A stretch of 12,479 bases of DNA, taken from assembly GCA_023436525.1 (NCBI GenBank), contig JAEZIW010000114.1, forward strand, positions 1 to 12,479. The letters run 5' to 3'. Made by a program: the position numbers and the translations under genes. The stretch comes from Bacillota bacterium (GTDB lineage: Bacteria; Bacillota; Clostridia; Christensenellales; SZUA-584). The notes below the pieces were generated by a model. It did not search any database. It was not told the origin of the DNA and worked only from the letters and a program-made list of their open reading frames with translations. Each line of letters starts with the position of its first letter. The first letter of the stretch is position 1. This document shows positions 1 through 6,719 of the stretch, one piece after another.

Positions 1-951
1 ACCCTGCCGCGCGAAAGAATGAGCTTTGGCAGCCTCCTCCGCGCCCAAAGCAACCGGAGACTTTGTTAAAATCTCAGCAATTCTGCTGCCGTACGCATCG
101 TCATTCCCCAGAGAGATTTCATTGATACCGTCACATGCCGTTTTCACCAAAGAATCGACAGTGTCTTTATCCATGCCATGCGCTGCCTGCAGATACCGAG
201 ACAGCTCTTTGATATACGCTTTTCGGAATGTTTTTTTCACGCCCGGTGCCATGCTGTAATCAAAATTCGGTATGCTCTGCCCGCCATGCATTTCATTCTG
301 ATTGGCCTGAATGGCAATACAGGCAAGAGAGGTATATGAACCGATATCGTTGGGTTCACGCAGGTGTCCATGTCCGGTGCAAAAGCCGTTCTTAAACAGC
401 TTAAGCAAATCGATCTGGCAGCAGGTTTCGGTCAGCATATAAAAATCCTGATCATGGATATGAATGTCGCCGTTAATATGCGCCGCAGCAATATCCTTGG
501 GAAGAACATCGTTGTTGACGAAGTATTTAGAACCTTCCGACCCATATTTCAGCATCGTCCCCATCGCCGTGTCCGCATCAATATTCGCATTCTCACGTTT
601 TAAATCCACGTCCTTGGCGGCACGGTATGTGAGCTGCTTGTATATATCCATCAGGTCGCTCTCCGCCTGACGTATTTTCGTATGCTCCGCACGATACAAA
701 ATATACGCTTTGGCAGTCTTCGCGTAATCCGCCCGAATCAGTGTCTCTTCCACCACATCCTGAATCTCTTCCACCGTGGGGATAGCGTTGTTTTTAATAG
801 CACTCGTTACAATACCCGTTAAATCATTCAGCGCCTTCTCATCCATGACTTCGTCGTGAACAGCCCGGTTCGCTTTTTCGATTGCATGTTTGATTTTGAT
901 AGCGTCAAAGGATACGATCGCGCCATTTCTTTTTTTAATCTGAGTTGCCAT
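1..951 (-). CDS. nrdD: Anaerobic (class III) ribonucleoside-triphosphate reductase, N-terminal part, cut by the window edge
   Basis: This enzyme reduces ribonucleoside triphosphates to deoxyribonucleotides without oxygen, using a glycyl radical installed by the activase NrdG. The visible 317 residues begin MATQIKKRNGAIVSF, the start of an ATP-cone domain (about residues 1-95), the allosteric nucleotide site. The catalytic core follows, with HIHDQDFYMLTETCCQIDL, GFCTGHGHLREPNDIGSYT and QNEMHGGQSIPNFDYS, all typical of NrdD. The Cys pair at residues 177-178 sits where the family has its substrate-radical cysteine (E. coli C175, as I recall). The C-terminal glycyl-radical and zinc regions lie outside the window. 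The ATG at 951 is chosen because an AGAGGATG-type ribosome binding site precedes it by a few bases and the ATP cone begins immediately. The gene has its own promoter and NrdR-like boxes, and a terminator separates it from glnN. Family assignment is firm; the full length cannot be judged. Confidence 0.96.
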   Translation of the reverse strand, partial: MATQIKKRNGAIVSFDAIKIKHAIEKANRAVHDEVMDEKALNDLTGIVTSAIKNNAIPTVEEIQDVVEETLIRADYAKTAKAYILYRAEHTKIRQAESDLMDIYKQLTYRAAKDVDLKRENANIDADTAMGTMLKYGSEGSKYFVNNDVLPKDIAAAHINGDIHIHDQDFYMLTETCCQIDLLKLFKNGFCTGHGHLREPNDIGSYTSLACIAIQANQNEMHGGQSIPNFDYSMAPGVKKTFRKAYIKELSRYLQAAHGMDKDTVDSLVKTACDGINEISLGNDDAYGSRIAEILTKSPVALGAEEAAKAHSFARQG

Positions 952-994
952 ATTTCATCCTCTTAATAATTATTCGCATTTAAAGGGTGATGCT

Positions 995-1023
995 ATTATA
1001 TTTGCGATTGCGTATCATGTCAA
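995..1023 (-). promoter_or_regulatory. Sigma-A promoter of nrdD
   Basis: On the minus strand TTGACA (1023-1018) is followed after exactly 17 bases by TATAAT (1000-995), a perfect consensus pair. Transcription should start near 988, giving a leader of about 37 bases before the nrdD ATG at 951. The candidate NrdR boxes lie directly upstream. Confidence 0.8.
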
Positions 1024-1030
1024 TACGATA

Positions 1031-1077
1031 CCACAATATTTTGTGTCCAATCTCAATATTGTATCTATATGTGGTTG
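1031..1077. promoter_or_regulatory. Tandem NrdR-box-like operators upstream of nrdD
   Basis: The NrdR box consensus, from memory, is acaCwAtATaTwGtgt. Positions 1031-1046 (CCACAATATTTTGTGT) match 14 of 16 positions. Positions 1062-1077 (TATCTATATGTGGTTG) match about 10 of 16, with the core CTATATGTGGT conserved. The two starts are 31 bp apart, the roughly three-turn spacing typical of NrdR tandem sites. They lie just upstream of the -35 element of nrdD. NrdR is the nucleotide-sensing repressor of ribonucleotide reductase genes, so its control of nrdD fits. Box 1 is convincing; box 2 is weaker and is supported mainly by the spacing. Confidence 0.65.
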
Positions 1078-1160
1078 ATATGTGCAGGTTTGCTTGAAGT
1101 TTAATATTAAATACAAGTTTGATGGATAGATTAATTTTACAAATACGCAATTAGTGGTCT

Positions 1161-1207
1161 CTCCTCGATGAGGAGCTGTTGACGACAGGCAAACTGATGA
1201 GATATTT
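1161..1207 (+). repeat. Degenerate copy of a dispersed stem-loop repeat
   Basis: The stretch GCTGTTGACGACAGGC followed by ACTGATGAG (from 1175) is a diverged copy of the element seen more clearly at 6720-6751 and 8755-8786. A small perfect hairpin, CTCCTC-GAT-GAGGAG, lies at 1161-1175 just before it. It sits in the non-coding gap between nrdD and glnN. Nothing else recognisable lies between 1080 and 1378. Confidence 0.45.
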
Positions 1208-1378
1208 TGTATTGTGTGCTTTGTCACCGTTATCATCTCGAGAGGGTTGTCACAAGACACACTGTTTTCAATTAAGTAAAGCATTTTTGTCGCGAAACCA
1301 TTTTACCATAGAAAACGTGTTTTGCAACCCTGCAACGGCGACTTTAGGCAGTTCTTCCCCAACCGTTGCCATAGAAAC

Positions 1379-1411
1379 AAAAAAAGGCTCTGCGAAACGA
1401 CAGAGCCTTTT
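1379..1411 (-). terminator. Intrinsic terminator of glnN
   Basis: On the minus strand an 11-bp stem (1411-1401 with 1392-1382, containing GGCTCTG/CAGAGCC) closes an 8-base loop and runs directly into seven T residues. It begins 14 bases after the glnN stop codon, so it should insulate glnN from nrdD. Confidence 0.9.
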
Positions 1412-1424
1412 GTGGTTATTAGTA

Positions 1425-3506
1425 TTACACCCTGAAGAGCAGATCGGTATAAACCGGCACAGGCCACACATCCGCAGGGATGATCGGCTCGGTCACATCG
1501 ATAACAGCACGAAGCGCTTCCATGCCGCTCACCACGTTCTCACGGAAATTGAGCGCGGTTTCAAGCGCATCTTTGCCTTCGGCCGATGCAACGGCGCTCT
1601 TCAGCGAGCTCAGCGCCGCATCCATCGCGTCTGCCAGTTCATTGACCTTCACGAGGCGGGATTTTGCCGTTTTGCTTCCCGCTTTATCAGCGATCTCGGA
1701 AAGCTTAAGCGCGTAACCCAGCACAGCGGGCAGCAGCAAACGTTCGGTCATATCGATGAGCGTTAGAGCTTCCACGTTGATGGTCTTTGTGTAGTTGTCC
1801 AGCAGAATCTCATAGCGCGATTCAATTTCCTTCTCGTTGAGCACGCCCATCTTTTCAAACACAAGCTTGTTCTTCTCGGCAATGATCTCTTTGATGGCGA
1901 GCACGGTGTTTCCGATGTTTGGCAGCCCGCGTTTCGCCGCTTCGACGACCCATTCTTCCGAATAGTTGTTGCCGTTGAAGATGATACGCTGATGCTTTTT
2001 GAAGATGTCTTTGATCGCATCCATCGCAGCTGCCGGTACGTCGGTTGCTTTTTCCAGCTTGTCGGCGATTTCGCTGAGCGCTTGAGCCACGATGGTGTTG
2101 ATTGTGAAGCAGGCTTCCGCAACGTTCTGAGACGAGCCGCACATACGGAACTCAAACTTGTTGCCGGTGAAGGCAAACGGCGAGGTCCGGTTACGGTCGG
2201 TTGCGTCTTCTGTTATCACAGGTAGCGAATTAATACCGAGGTTGGTTTTCACACGGCCATTGTCAACATAGGTGTTGCCGCTGATAATCGATTCGATGAT
2301 GCTGTTAAGCTCTTTGCCCACGAACATGGAAATGATAGCCGGAGGCGCTTCGTTGGCACCCAAACGGTGATCGTTTCCTGCGCTTGCAACAGAGAGGCGA
2401 AGGATTTCTGCGTATTCATCCACAGCCTTAATAACCGCAGCTAAGAAAATCAGGAACTGTTCGTTTTCAATCGGTTTCATACCGGGTTCCAGCAGGTTGA
2501 TGCCATCGTTGGTCGCCATAGACCAGTTGATGTGCTTGCCGCTGCCGTTAACGCCAGCGAACGGCTTTTCGTGCAGCAGCGCTGTGAGGCCGTGCTTTTT
2601 GGCGATGCGCTTCATCATTTCCATCACCAGCAGGTTGTGGTCTGCCGCCATGCTGGCCGGGTCGAATATAATCGCAAGCTCGTGCTGAGCAGGAGCCACT
2701 TCGTTATGCTTTGTTTTGGCTGTGATGCCTAGCTTCCAAAGCTCGGTATCAAGATCGTGCATGAAATCGGAAATCTTATTGCGCAAACGGCCGAAGTACT
2801 GATCTTCCAGCTCCTGGCCTTTGGGCGGCATGGCGCCAAACAGTGTGCGGCCGGTCAGCATCAGGTCGAGACGCTTGTTATAAAGCTCACGGTTAATGAT
2901 GAAATATTCCTGCTCCGGGCCCACGGTGGAGACAACCTGACGGGATGTGGTGTTGCCCAGCACCTTAAGAACGCGCAGAGCCTGTGTGCTCAGCGCCTCT
3001 ACGCTTCTCAGCAACGGCGCTTTCTTGTCGAGAATCTCGCCGGTGTACGAGAAGAATGCAGTCGGGATATACAGTGTGCCTTCTCTCACAAACGCATGAG
3101 ACGTGCAGTCCCAAGCTGTGTAGCCTCTGGCCGCGGCGGTTTCGCGCAGGCCGCCCGACGGGAACGACGACGCGTCCGGCTCGCCTTTAATGAGCTCTTT
3201 GCCCGAGAATTCCATGATGACCTTGCCGTCTCCGCACGGAGAAATGAACGCGTCATGTTTTTCGGCTGTGATACCGGTCATCGGCTGGAACCAGTGTGTA
3301 AAATGTGTGGCCCCCTTCTCAAGCGCCCAAGCTTTCATCGCGGATGCAACTTCATCGGCGATCGAAGAATCGAGAGCAACACCGGATTCAATGGTCTGTC
3401 TGAGGATTTTTACTGTGGCTTTGGATAACCGTGATTTCATCACGGATTCATTGAAGACATATTCCCCGAATATTTCTTCTGGTGATAAAAACTTCTCGTT
3501 TGCCAT
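1425..3506 (-). CDS. glnN: Type III glutamine synthetase
   Basis: This enzyme forms glutamine from glutamate, ammonia and ATP in the cytoplasm and is the entry point of ammonium assimilation. The 693 residues match the usual length of the GSIII (GlnN) family, about 700, well above the roughly 450 of GlnA. Recognisable motifs in order are: HWFQPMTG (71-78), GPEQEYF (196-202) with an active-site glutamate, KHNEVAPAQHELA (266-278), FAGVNGSGKHINWSM (316-330, the ammonium/glutamate loop), NDHRLGANEAPPAI (378-391), and NRTSPFAFTGNKFEFR (439-454). The start at 3506 is fixed by AGGAGGT about seven bases upstream and by the family's N-terminus. The stop is TAA and a strong terminator follows. The gene is monocistronic, with a promoter at 3612-3585 and a leader hairpin that suggests regulated expression. 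No truncation or missing motif was seen. Confidence 0.97.
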   Translation of the reverse strand: MANEKFLSPEEIFGEYVFNESVMKSRLSKATVKILRQTIESGVALDSSIADEVASAMKAWALEKGATHFTHWFQPMTGITAEKHDAFISPCGDGKVIMEFSGKELIKGEPDASSFPSGGLRETAAARGYTAWDCTSHAFVREGTLYIPTAFFSYTGEILDKKAPLLRSVEALSTQALRVLKVLGNTTSRQVVSTVGPEQEYFIINRELYNKRLDLMLTGRTLFGAMPPKGQELEDQYFGRLRNKISDFMHDLDTELWKLGITAKTKHNEVAPAQHELAIIFDPASMAADHNLLVMEMMKRIAKKHGLTALLHEKPFAGVNGSGKHINWSMATNDGINLLEPGMKPIENEQFLIFLAAVIKAVDEYAEILRLSVASAGNDHRLGANEAPPAIISMFVGKELNSIIESIISGNTYVDNGRVKTNLGINSLPVITEDATDRNRTSPFAFTGNKFEFRMCGSSQNVAEACFTINTIVAQALSEIADKLEKATDVPAAAMDAIKDIFKKHQRIIFNGNNYSEEWVVEAAKRGLPNIGNTVLAIKEIIAEKNKLVFEKMGVLNEKEIESRYEILLDNYTKTINVEALTLIDMTERLLLPAVLGYALKLSEIADKAGSKTAKSRLVKVNELADAMDAALSSLKSAVASAEGKDALETALNFRENVVSGMEALRAVIDVTEPIIPADVWPVPVYTDLLFRV

Positions 3507-3520
3507 GACTTATACCTCCT

Positions 3521-3558
3521 AAAATAAAAGACGCTTCACGAAATAAATCGTGAAACGC
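3521..3558 (-). promoter_or_regulatory. Terminator-like hairpin in the glnN leader, next to the ribosome binding site
   Basis: In the minus-strand transcript, 3558-3548 pairs with 3541-3531 over 11 bp (two G-T wobbles) around the six-base loop TTTATT. A single C follows, then TTTTATTTT, which directly abuts the AGGAGGT of glnN. Shape and position fit an attenuator or a translation-blocking element. ANTAR-protein antitermination is known near GSIII genes of some clostridia. However, the ANTAR target needs paired hexaloops with A at loop position 1 and G at position 4, and this loop lacks both, so the controlling factor is unknown. Confidence 0.55.
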
Positions 3559-3584
3559 CCTTGTTACACTTTATTATATATTAT

Positions 3585-3612
3585 ATTTTAATCGGAAATT
3601 CGTGATTGTCAA
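3585..3612 (-). promoter_or_regulatory. Probable sigma-A promoter of glnN
   Basis: Minus-strand TTGACA (3612-3607) is followed after 16 bases by TAAAAT (3590-3585) in a very A/T-rich stretch. Initiation near 3578 would give a leader of about 70 bases containing the hairpin at 3531-3558. A TATAAT further downstream is too far from the -35 element to be preferred. Confidence 0.6.
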
Positions 3613-3718
3613 CATCTATATAAAGTTTTTATAGCAAAAATTACACTCCCGCACAATTTTTCGTCTATCTTTTTGTGCTCTGCAAGAATACTGCGGCCGT
3701 GAGAATCCGATTTCATAA

Positions 3719-3742
3719 GAAAAAGCCCGCCTGTGGCGGACT
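3719..3742 (-). terminator. Intrinsic terminator, minus strand (downstream of the VOC gene)
   Basis: On the minus strand AGTCCGCC-ACA-GGCGGGCT (3742-3724, one T-G wobble) runs into TTTTTCTT. It lies about 175 bases beyond the VOC gene stop, on the far side of the palindromic repeat at 3769-3861. It may therefore end transcripts from that gene and protect the glnN promoter region. Confidence 0.65.
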
Positions 3743-3768
3743 TTCAGAGTCTTGATAACTCCTTCTTA

Positions 3769-3861
3769 TGTCATGCTGAGGAGCGGAGCGACGTGAGCAT
3801 CCCATGGCAAAGTGCTTTAAACATGGGATTCCTCGATCGCTTACGCTCCAACGGAATGACA
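3769..3861. repeat. Long imperfect palindrome with TGTCAT ends
   Basis: The left arm begins TGTCATGCTGAGGAGCGGAG and the right arm ends with its imperfect complement (…CGGAATGACA). The innermost part, ATCCCATG/CATGGGAT, is perfect around a 15-base loop. The TGTCAT-CTGAG-GCGAAG-ATC type of sequence is a dispersed intergenic repeat in many bacterial genomes. A half copy occurs at 6858-6893. No coding capacity is evident. Confidence 0.6.
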
Positions 3862-3917
3862 CAAGTATTATTGATAAGCGAAGCGACTGCGGGCGCGATG
3901 ATGCTATACAGACGGCA

Positions 3918-4292
3918 TCACGGCTGTTTCTTCTGAAAAAACTGCACATTAAGACCATTCGGGTCTTTGATGCAGAAAAACCTAAAGGCCGGTGTTTCGA
4001 ATGGCCCGCTGTGTACGGCGATGTTTTTGTCTTTCACAAAGGCCAGCATATCGTCGACTGACTCGACGGCAAACCCAAGCGAGATGCTCTCACCAAAGCC
4101 AACTTCACTGATTTTGCTGTCTGCCATAAGCTCCACAAGCGTTTCGCCGTCGTTACCGTTGCCTAAGAAAGCAATTTCTATGCCGGGCCCCGCAGGGAAG
4201 CGATTCAGCGTTTTGAGCTTAAGCAAGTCGGTGTAAAAAGCAATTGATTCCTCCAGGTTCCTGACATAGATTGTCGTCCATAAAAACTTCAT
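3918..4292 (-). CDS. VOC-fold (glyoxalase/bleomycin resistance-like) protein
   Basis: This is a 124-residue protein with the paired beta-alpha-beta-beta-beta arrangement of the vicinal oxygen chelate superfamily. The first module is TTIYVRNLEESIAFYTDLL…FLGNGNDGETLVELM. The second is SLGFAVESVDDMLAFVKDKN…FFCIKDPNGLNVQFFQK, with the characteristic DPNG turn. The usual histidine and second glutamate metal ligands of glyoxalase I do not appear at the expected strand positions (Thr, Gly and Gln there), so a binding or sequestration role is as likely as catalysis. The substrate is unknown. The ATG at 4292 is preferred over the in-frame ATG at 4313 because GGAGG lies eight bases before it, inside the longer reading. 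It is divergent from an MmyB-type regulator with shared palindromes between them, which suggests the regulator controls it. Confidence 0.88.
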   Translation of the reverse strand: MKFLWTTIYVRNLEESIAFYTDLLKLKTLNRFPAGPGIEIAFLGNGNDGETLVELMADSKISEVGFGESISLGFAVESVDDMLAFVKDKNIAVHSGPFETPAFRFFCIKDPNGLNVQFFQKKQP

Positions 4293-4333
4293 TTCATTAT
4301 CCTCCGTTTTCATTTAATGTATAAATTGAATTC

Positions 4334-4396
4334 TGGTATTATATTAATACACGTTTTATAATGTAAACAGGAGCCAAATTATACTGGTATTAATAC
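4334..4396. promoter_or_regulatory. Two related palindromic operator candidates between the VOC gene and the regulator
   Basis: Positions 4336-4350 read GTATTA-TAT-TAATAC and positions 4387-4396 read GTATTAATAC. Both are perfect palindromes of the same half site and both are preceded by CTG. The centres are about 48 bp apart, roughly 4.6 helical turns. The first overlaps the likely -10 of the VOC gene; the second lies just before the regulator's ribosome binding site. They are plausible binding sites of the adjacent XRE protein, by inference only. Confidence 0.5.
4338..4367 (-). promoter_or_regulatory. Probable promoter of the VOC gene
   Basis: Minus-strand TTTACA (4367-4362) lies 18 bases before TATAAT (4343-4338). 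The -10 is inside the palindrome at 4336-4350, so a protein bound there would block initiation. Confidence 0.55.
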
Positions 4397-4414
4397 TAAC
4401 AGGCAGGAAAACAG

Positions 4415-4870
4415 ATGAGCGTAAATACAGAAAATCACCGCAGCGAAGAGCTGGCCGATTTTTTAAAAACGAGACGGGCGAAGATTTCTCCGGAACAAGC
4501 GGGGCTGCCAGCCACGGCGCGCCGACGCACGCCGGGCCTTCGCCGCGAAGAAGTCGCTCAACTGGCGGGTATCGGCCTGACATGGTATACCTGGCTTGAA
4601 CAGGGACGCGACATCCATGTGTCTTCCTCGGTTATCGAAAGCCTTGCAAGGGTTTTGCTGCTCGATAAGCAAGAGCGCATTCATCTGTATCGGCTGGCAA
4701 ATCAGCCGCTGCCGTCTGAGCTGCCCGAAACCAGGCTTGCCGTGGCCCCCGCGCTTTTGCACGTTCTTGATCATCTGACGCTCTGCCCGTCTTTCATCGC
4801 GGACCGGCATTGGAATGTGGTGGCTTGGAATAAAGCCGCGTGTTTTCTGTTCGGTGATTTAGTGCTATGA
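4415..4870 (+). CDS. MmyB-type XRE transcriptional regulator, N-terminal part (frame broken)
   Basis: This 151-residue open frame carries an XRE helix-turn-helix (about residues 13-95), with TPGLRREEVAQLAGIGLTWY and TWLEQGRD typical of the MmyB-like family. It continues into the first half of the PAS-like ligand-binding domain (LDHLTLCPSFIADRHWNVVAWNKAA). The frame ends abruptly after FGDLVL. The following frame (4867-5253) continues the same domain, so the two parts add up to about 279 residues, the normal size of one such protein. An AGGAAAA ribosome binding site precedes the ATG. It is divergent from the VOC gene, whose promoter it probably controls. It may be an inactivated gene, a sequencing error in a T run, or a truly split protein. 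Confidence 0.85.
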   Translation: MSVNTENHRSEELADFLKTRRAKISPEQAGLPATARRRTPGLRREEVAQLAGIGLTWYTWLEQGRDIHVSSSVIESLARVLLLDKQERIHLYRLANQPLPSELPETRLAVAPALLHVLDHLTLCPSFIADRHWNVVAWNKAACFLFGDLVL

Positions 4871-5253
4871 GCGACCGTCAAAAAAACGTCGTCTGGGGGA
4901 TGTTCACAGATGATTATTTCAAACAGCTGTACGCCGACTGGGACCTGTACGCCAGAGTGCTGATCGGTCGGTTTCGCGCCACCTGCGGCAAATACATTGA
5001 AGACCCATGGCTGGTCCGTTTTATTGAAGATTTGAAGAATGAGAGCGCCGAATTTAAGCAATGGTGGCCGCTGCACGACATTCAGGATGACAGCAGCGTG
5101 TATAAAACGATGAACCATCCAACGGCCGGAGCGTTGTATTTTGAGAGCAGCAGCTTTGATGTGCCCGATCACTCGGGGCTGAGATTGTTTGTGCACACTC
5201 CCCTGCCGGATACAGATACCGGCGAGAAAATTAAAGCAGCTTGTCTTGAATAA
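4867..5253 (+). CDS. MmyB-type regulator, C-terminal part of the ligand-binding domain (frame broken)
   Basis: The 128 residues match the second half of the MmyB-like PAS domain: VVWGMFTDDYFKQLYADWD, a helical stretch, then EFKQWWPLHDIQ, and KTMNHPTAGALYFESSSFDVPDHSGLRLFVHTPLPDTDT. It has no DNA-binding domain of its own. Its first ATG overlaps the previous stop as ATGA. Reading its frame upstream gives F-S-A-M-S-D-R, which joins the upstream FGD correctly if one T were added to the TTT at 4858-4860. No clear ribosome binding site was seen, although coupled translation through ATGA is possible. The conserved sequence on both sides suggests a recent break or an assembly error. Confidence 0.8.
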   Translation: MSDRQKNVVWGMFTDDYFKQLYADWDLYARVLIGRFRATCGKYIEDPWLVRFIEDLKNESAEFKQWWPLHDIQDDSSVYKTMNHPTAGALYFESSSFDVPDHSGLRLFVHTPLPDTDTGEKIKAACLE

Positions 5254-5316
5254 GCTCCGCGTAAGTATTTATTAGCAGTCTTATGGATTCAGGGCGCTTC
5301 AATTTGCCTTGCGCCC

Positions 5317-5345
5317 TTGACAGTTACCTCTTTTGTTTTTATACT
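5317..5345 (+). promoter_or_regulatory. Sigma-A promoter of the L,D-transpeptidase gene
   Basis: TTGACA (5317-5322), 17 bases, then TATACT (5340-5345). The expected start near 5352 leaves a leader of about 37 bases. A GC-rich inverted repeat, AGGGCGC/GCGCCCT (5291-5297 with 5311-5317), touches the -35 element and could be an operator or the remains of a terminator; it has no T tract. Confidence 0.75.
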
Positions 5346-5388
5346 TTTTCTATTACTAGTGTTTTCCAAAGCATTTCGGAGGTGCATT

Positions 5389-6498
5389 TTGATAAAAAGA
5401 TTCTTTTTTTTATTTGCTGCGGTTGTTATCTTTTGCGGTATTGTGATACCGCCGCAGACCGCGTTGGCTTATGATGAGCTGAAAAACAGCGATCCCGACA
5501 AGTACTATATACTGCTCGATCTGAAGAACCAGATCGTTACGGTTTTCGAAAAAGATAAAGACGGTGAATACACCAAGATCGTCAGACGTTTCATCTGCAC
5601 ATCGGGCCGTACCGAGCTTGACCCGCTCGACCCCGAGGACGAGGGCACGCCGACACCCGTGGGCATATGGAAGATCGGCGGGCATGAGCGCTTCGGCGAA
5701 TTCACTGCCTTTGACGGTACGTTTGCGCAGTATTGGACTCAGATTGTCGGCGGCGTATATTTTCACTCGATTATGTACGACAAGCGCGATGTGAACACAC
5801 TTCAGGGCGGCGCTTTCAGAAGGCTGGGCGGCAAAGGCTCGCACGGCTGCGTTCGTCTTTATGTGGAGGACGCCAAGTGGCTGTATTACTACGCCTGCCC
5901 CGGCACCACAATTAAGGTGTCCAATTCCGAAAAATCCGATTCGGCGACAAGAAAGCTGCTGAAATCGAAGATGTCTTTCGGGGATTACAAGGCGTTTCAA
6001 AAGACGTTCTTTGACCTGCCTGAGCTGGCAAACCCCAAAGCATGGATTGTGAAAGAGGATGCGGATATTCGCACAGGCAACGGCTCAAACGATCGCATTG
6101 TGAAGCGTTTACCGCTTGGAGCCGAGGTGGAGGTGCTCCAGATTGCCGAGCCGTGGGCCAAGGTGAAGCTGGAGAACCGTGAAGGCTACATACGCACCGC
6201 GTTTATTACATTCCAGCAGGGTGTGATGATGTCGCGCGAGGATGCCGATATCATCAAAAATACTGTGTACATTTACGCAGAGCCGAACAAAGACTCGACC
6301 GGTCTGTCTAAGGTGCCGTCTTATTCGTCTATTGAGATACTCGAGCCTGACAAGGAAGGGTGGACGAAGATTCGCTACTGGGGCGTAGAAGGTTATGTGG
6401 AGACAAAAGCCGTTATTAAAGGCTGGGGTGTGATTCACGAGAAGATGGATGAGATCATGCCGTCCGAATCGTATAAAAAGGCTTATAGCGTGAAATAA
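5389..6498 (+). CDS. Secreted L,D-transpeptidase (YkuD domain) with two SH3-like repeats
   Basis: It cross-links peptidoglycan stem peptides at the cell wall using an active-site cysteine. The 369 residues begin with a signal peptide (KR, then a hydrophobic stretch ending ALA-YDE near residue 27). The YkuD domain spans about residues 35-178, with the catalytic motif SHGCVRL (Ser151-His152-Gly153-Cys154) and the upstream family histidine in YFHSI (His126). Two bacterial SH3-like wall-binding repeats follow (about 219-274, with GYIRTAF, and 281-341, with GYVETK). The start is a TTG at 5389, placed by CGGAGGTG six bases before it. Reading further upstream in frame would begin inside the -35 element, so an earlier start is rejected. 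It is a single-gene unit with its own promoter and terminator. The exact substrate linkage is unknown. Confidence 0.93.
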   Translation: MIKRFFFLFAAVVIFCGIVIPPQTALAYDELKNSDPDKYYILLDLKNQIVTVFEKDKDGEYTKIVRRFICTSGRTELDPLDPEDEGTPTPVGIWKIGGHERFGEFTAFDGTFAQYWTQIVGGVYFHSIMYDKRDVNTLQGGAFRRLGGKGSHGCVRLYVEDAKWLYYYACPGTTIKVSNSEKSDSATRKLLKSKMSFGDYKAFQKTFFDLPELANPKAWIVKEDADIRTGNGSNDRIVKRLPLGAEVEVLQIAEPWAKVKLENREGYIRTAFITFQQGVMMSREDADIIKNTVYIYAEPNKDSTGLSKVPSYSSIEILEPDKEGWTKIRYWGVEGYVETKAVIKGWGVIHEKMDEIMPSESYKKAYSVK

Positions 6499-6510
6499 AG
6501 CTGAACGAAT

Positions 6511-6553
6511 AAAAACCTCTTGCCGGGGCCATCCCGCAGCAGGAGGTTTTTTT
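6511..6553 (+). terminator. Intrinsic terminator of the L,D-transpeptidase gene
   Basis: AAAAACCTCTTGC (6511-6523) pairs with GCAGGAGGTTTTT (6539-6551) over 13 bp with one wobble, around a 15-base loop. Seven T residues (6547-6553) follow the GC part. It starts 12 bases after the stop. Confidence 0.9.
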
Positions 6554-6600
6554 GTGGCACCGCAGGCTAAGCCGATCCGGATGAAATAGGCCAATAAGTG

Positions 6601-6636
6601 CATATTCTCTCCCCCTGTCACCTATCGGTGACAGCC
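6601..6636 (-). repeat. Inverted copy of the dispersed stem-loop repeat
   Basis: It contains a perfect 8-bp hairpin, CTGTCACC-TATC-GGTGACAG (6615-6634). On the minus strand GCTGTCACCGATAGGTGAC aligns with the start of the elements at 6720 and 8755. It faces the copy at 6720-6751 across about 85 bases. CCCCTGT (6612-6618) can also pair with ACAGGGG (6650-6656). Confidence 0.5.
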
Positions 6637-6719
6637 ACCACTCCACCCCACAGGGGTTAACGTCAGTGGGGGCCCGATCAGGTGTTGATTATCTCGTTGG
6701 GCTTATCCTTTGAGGAGAA

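Noticed and set aside
1179..1766. 195-codon open frame on the plus strand across the glnN terminator
   Set aside because: It crosses the terminator hairpin and the 3' end of glnN, and has no family resemblance.
2757..3428. 223-codon open frame on the plus strand inside glnN
   Set aside because: It is antisense to conserved glutamine synthetase sequence, with no ribosome binding site and an implausible composition.
3531..3558. ANTAR-protein target upstream of glnN
   Set aside because: Only one hairpin is present, and its hexaloop lacks the A at position 1 and G at position 4.
3560..3660. GlnR-type operator (TGTNA-N7-TNACA) before glnN
   Set aside because: TGTAA occurs twice on the minus strand, but no partner TNACA lies at the required distance.
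5410..6000. 196-codon open frame on the minus strand within the L,D-transpeptidase gene
   Set aside because: It is a shadow of a gene whose signal peptide and catalytic motif are certain.
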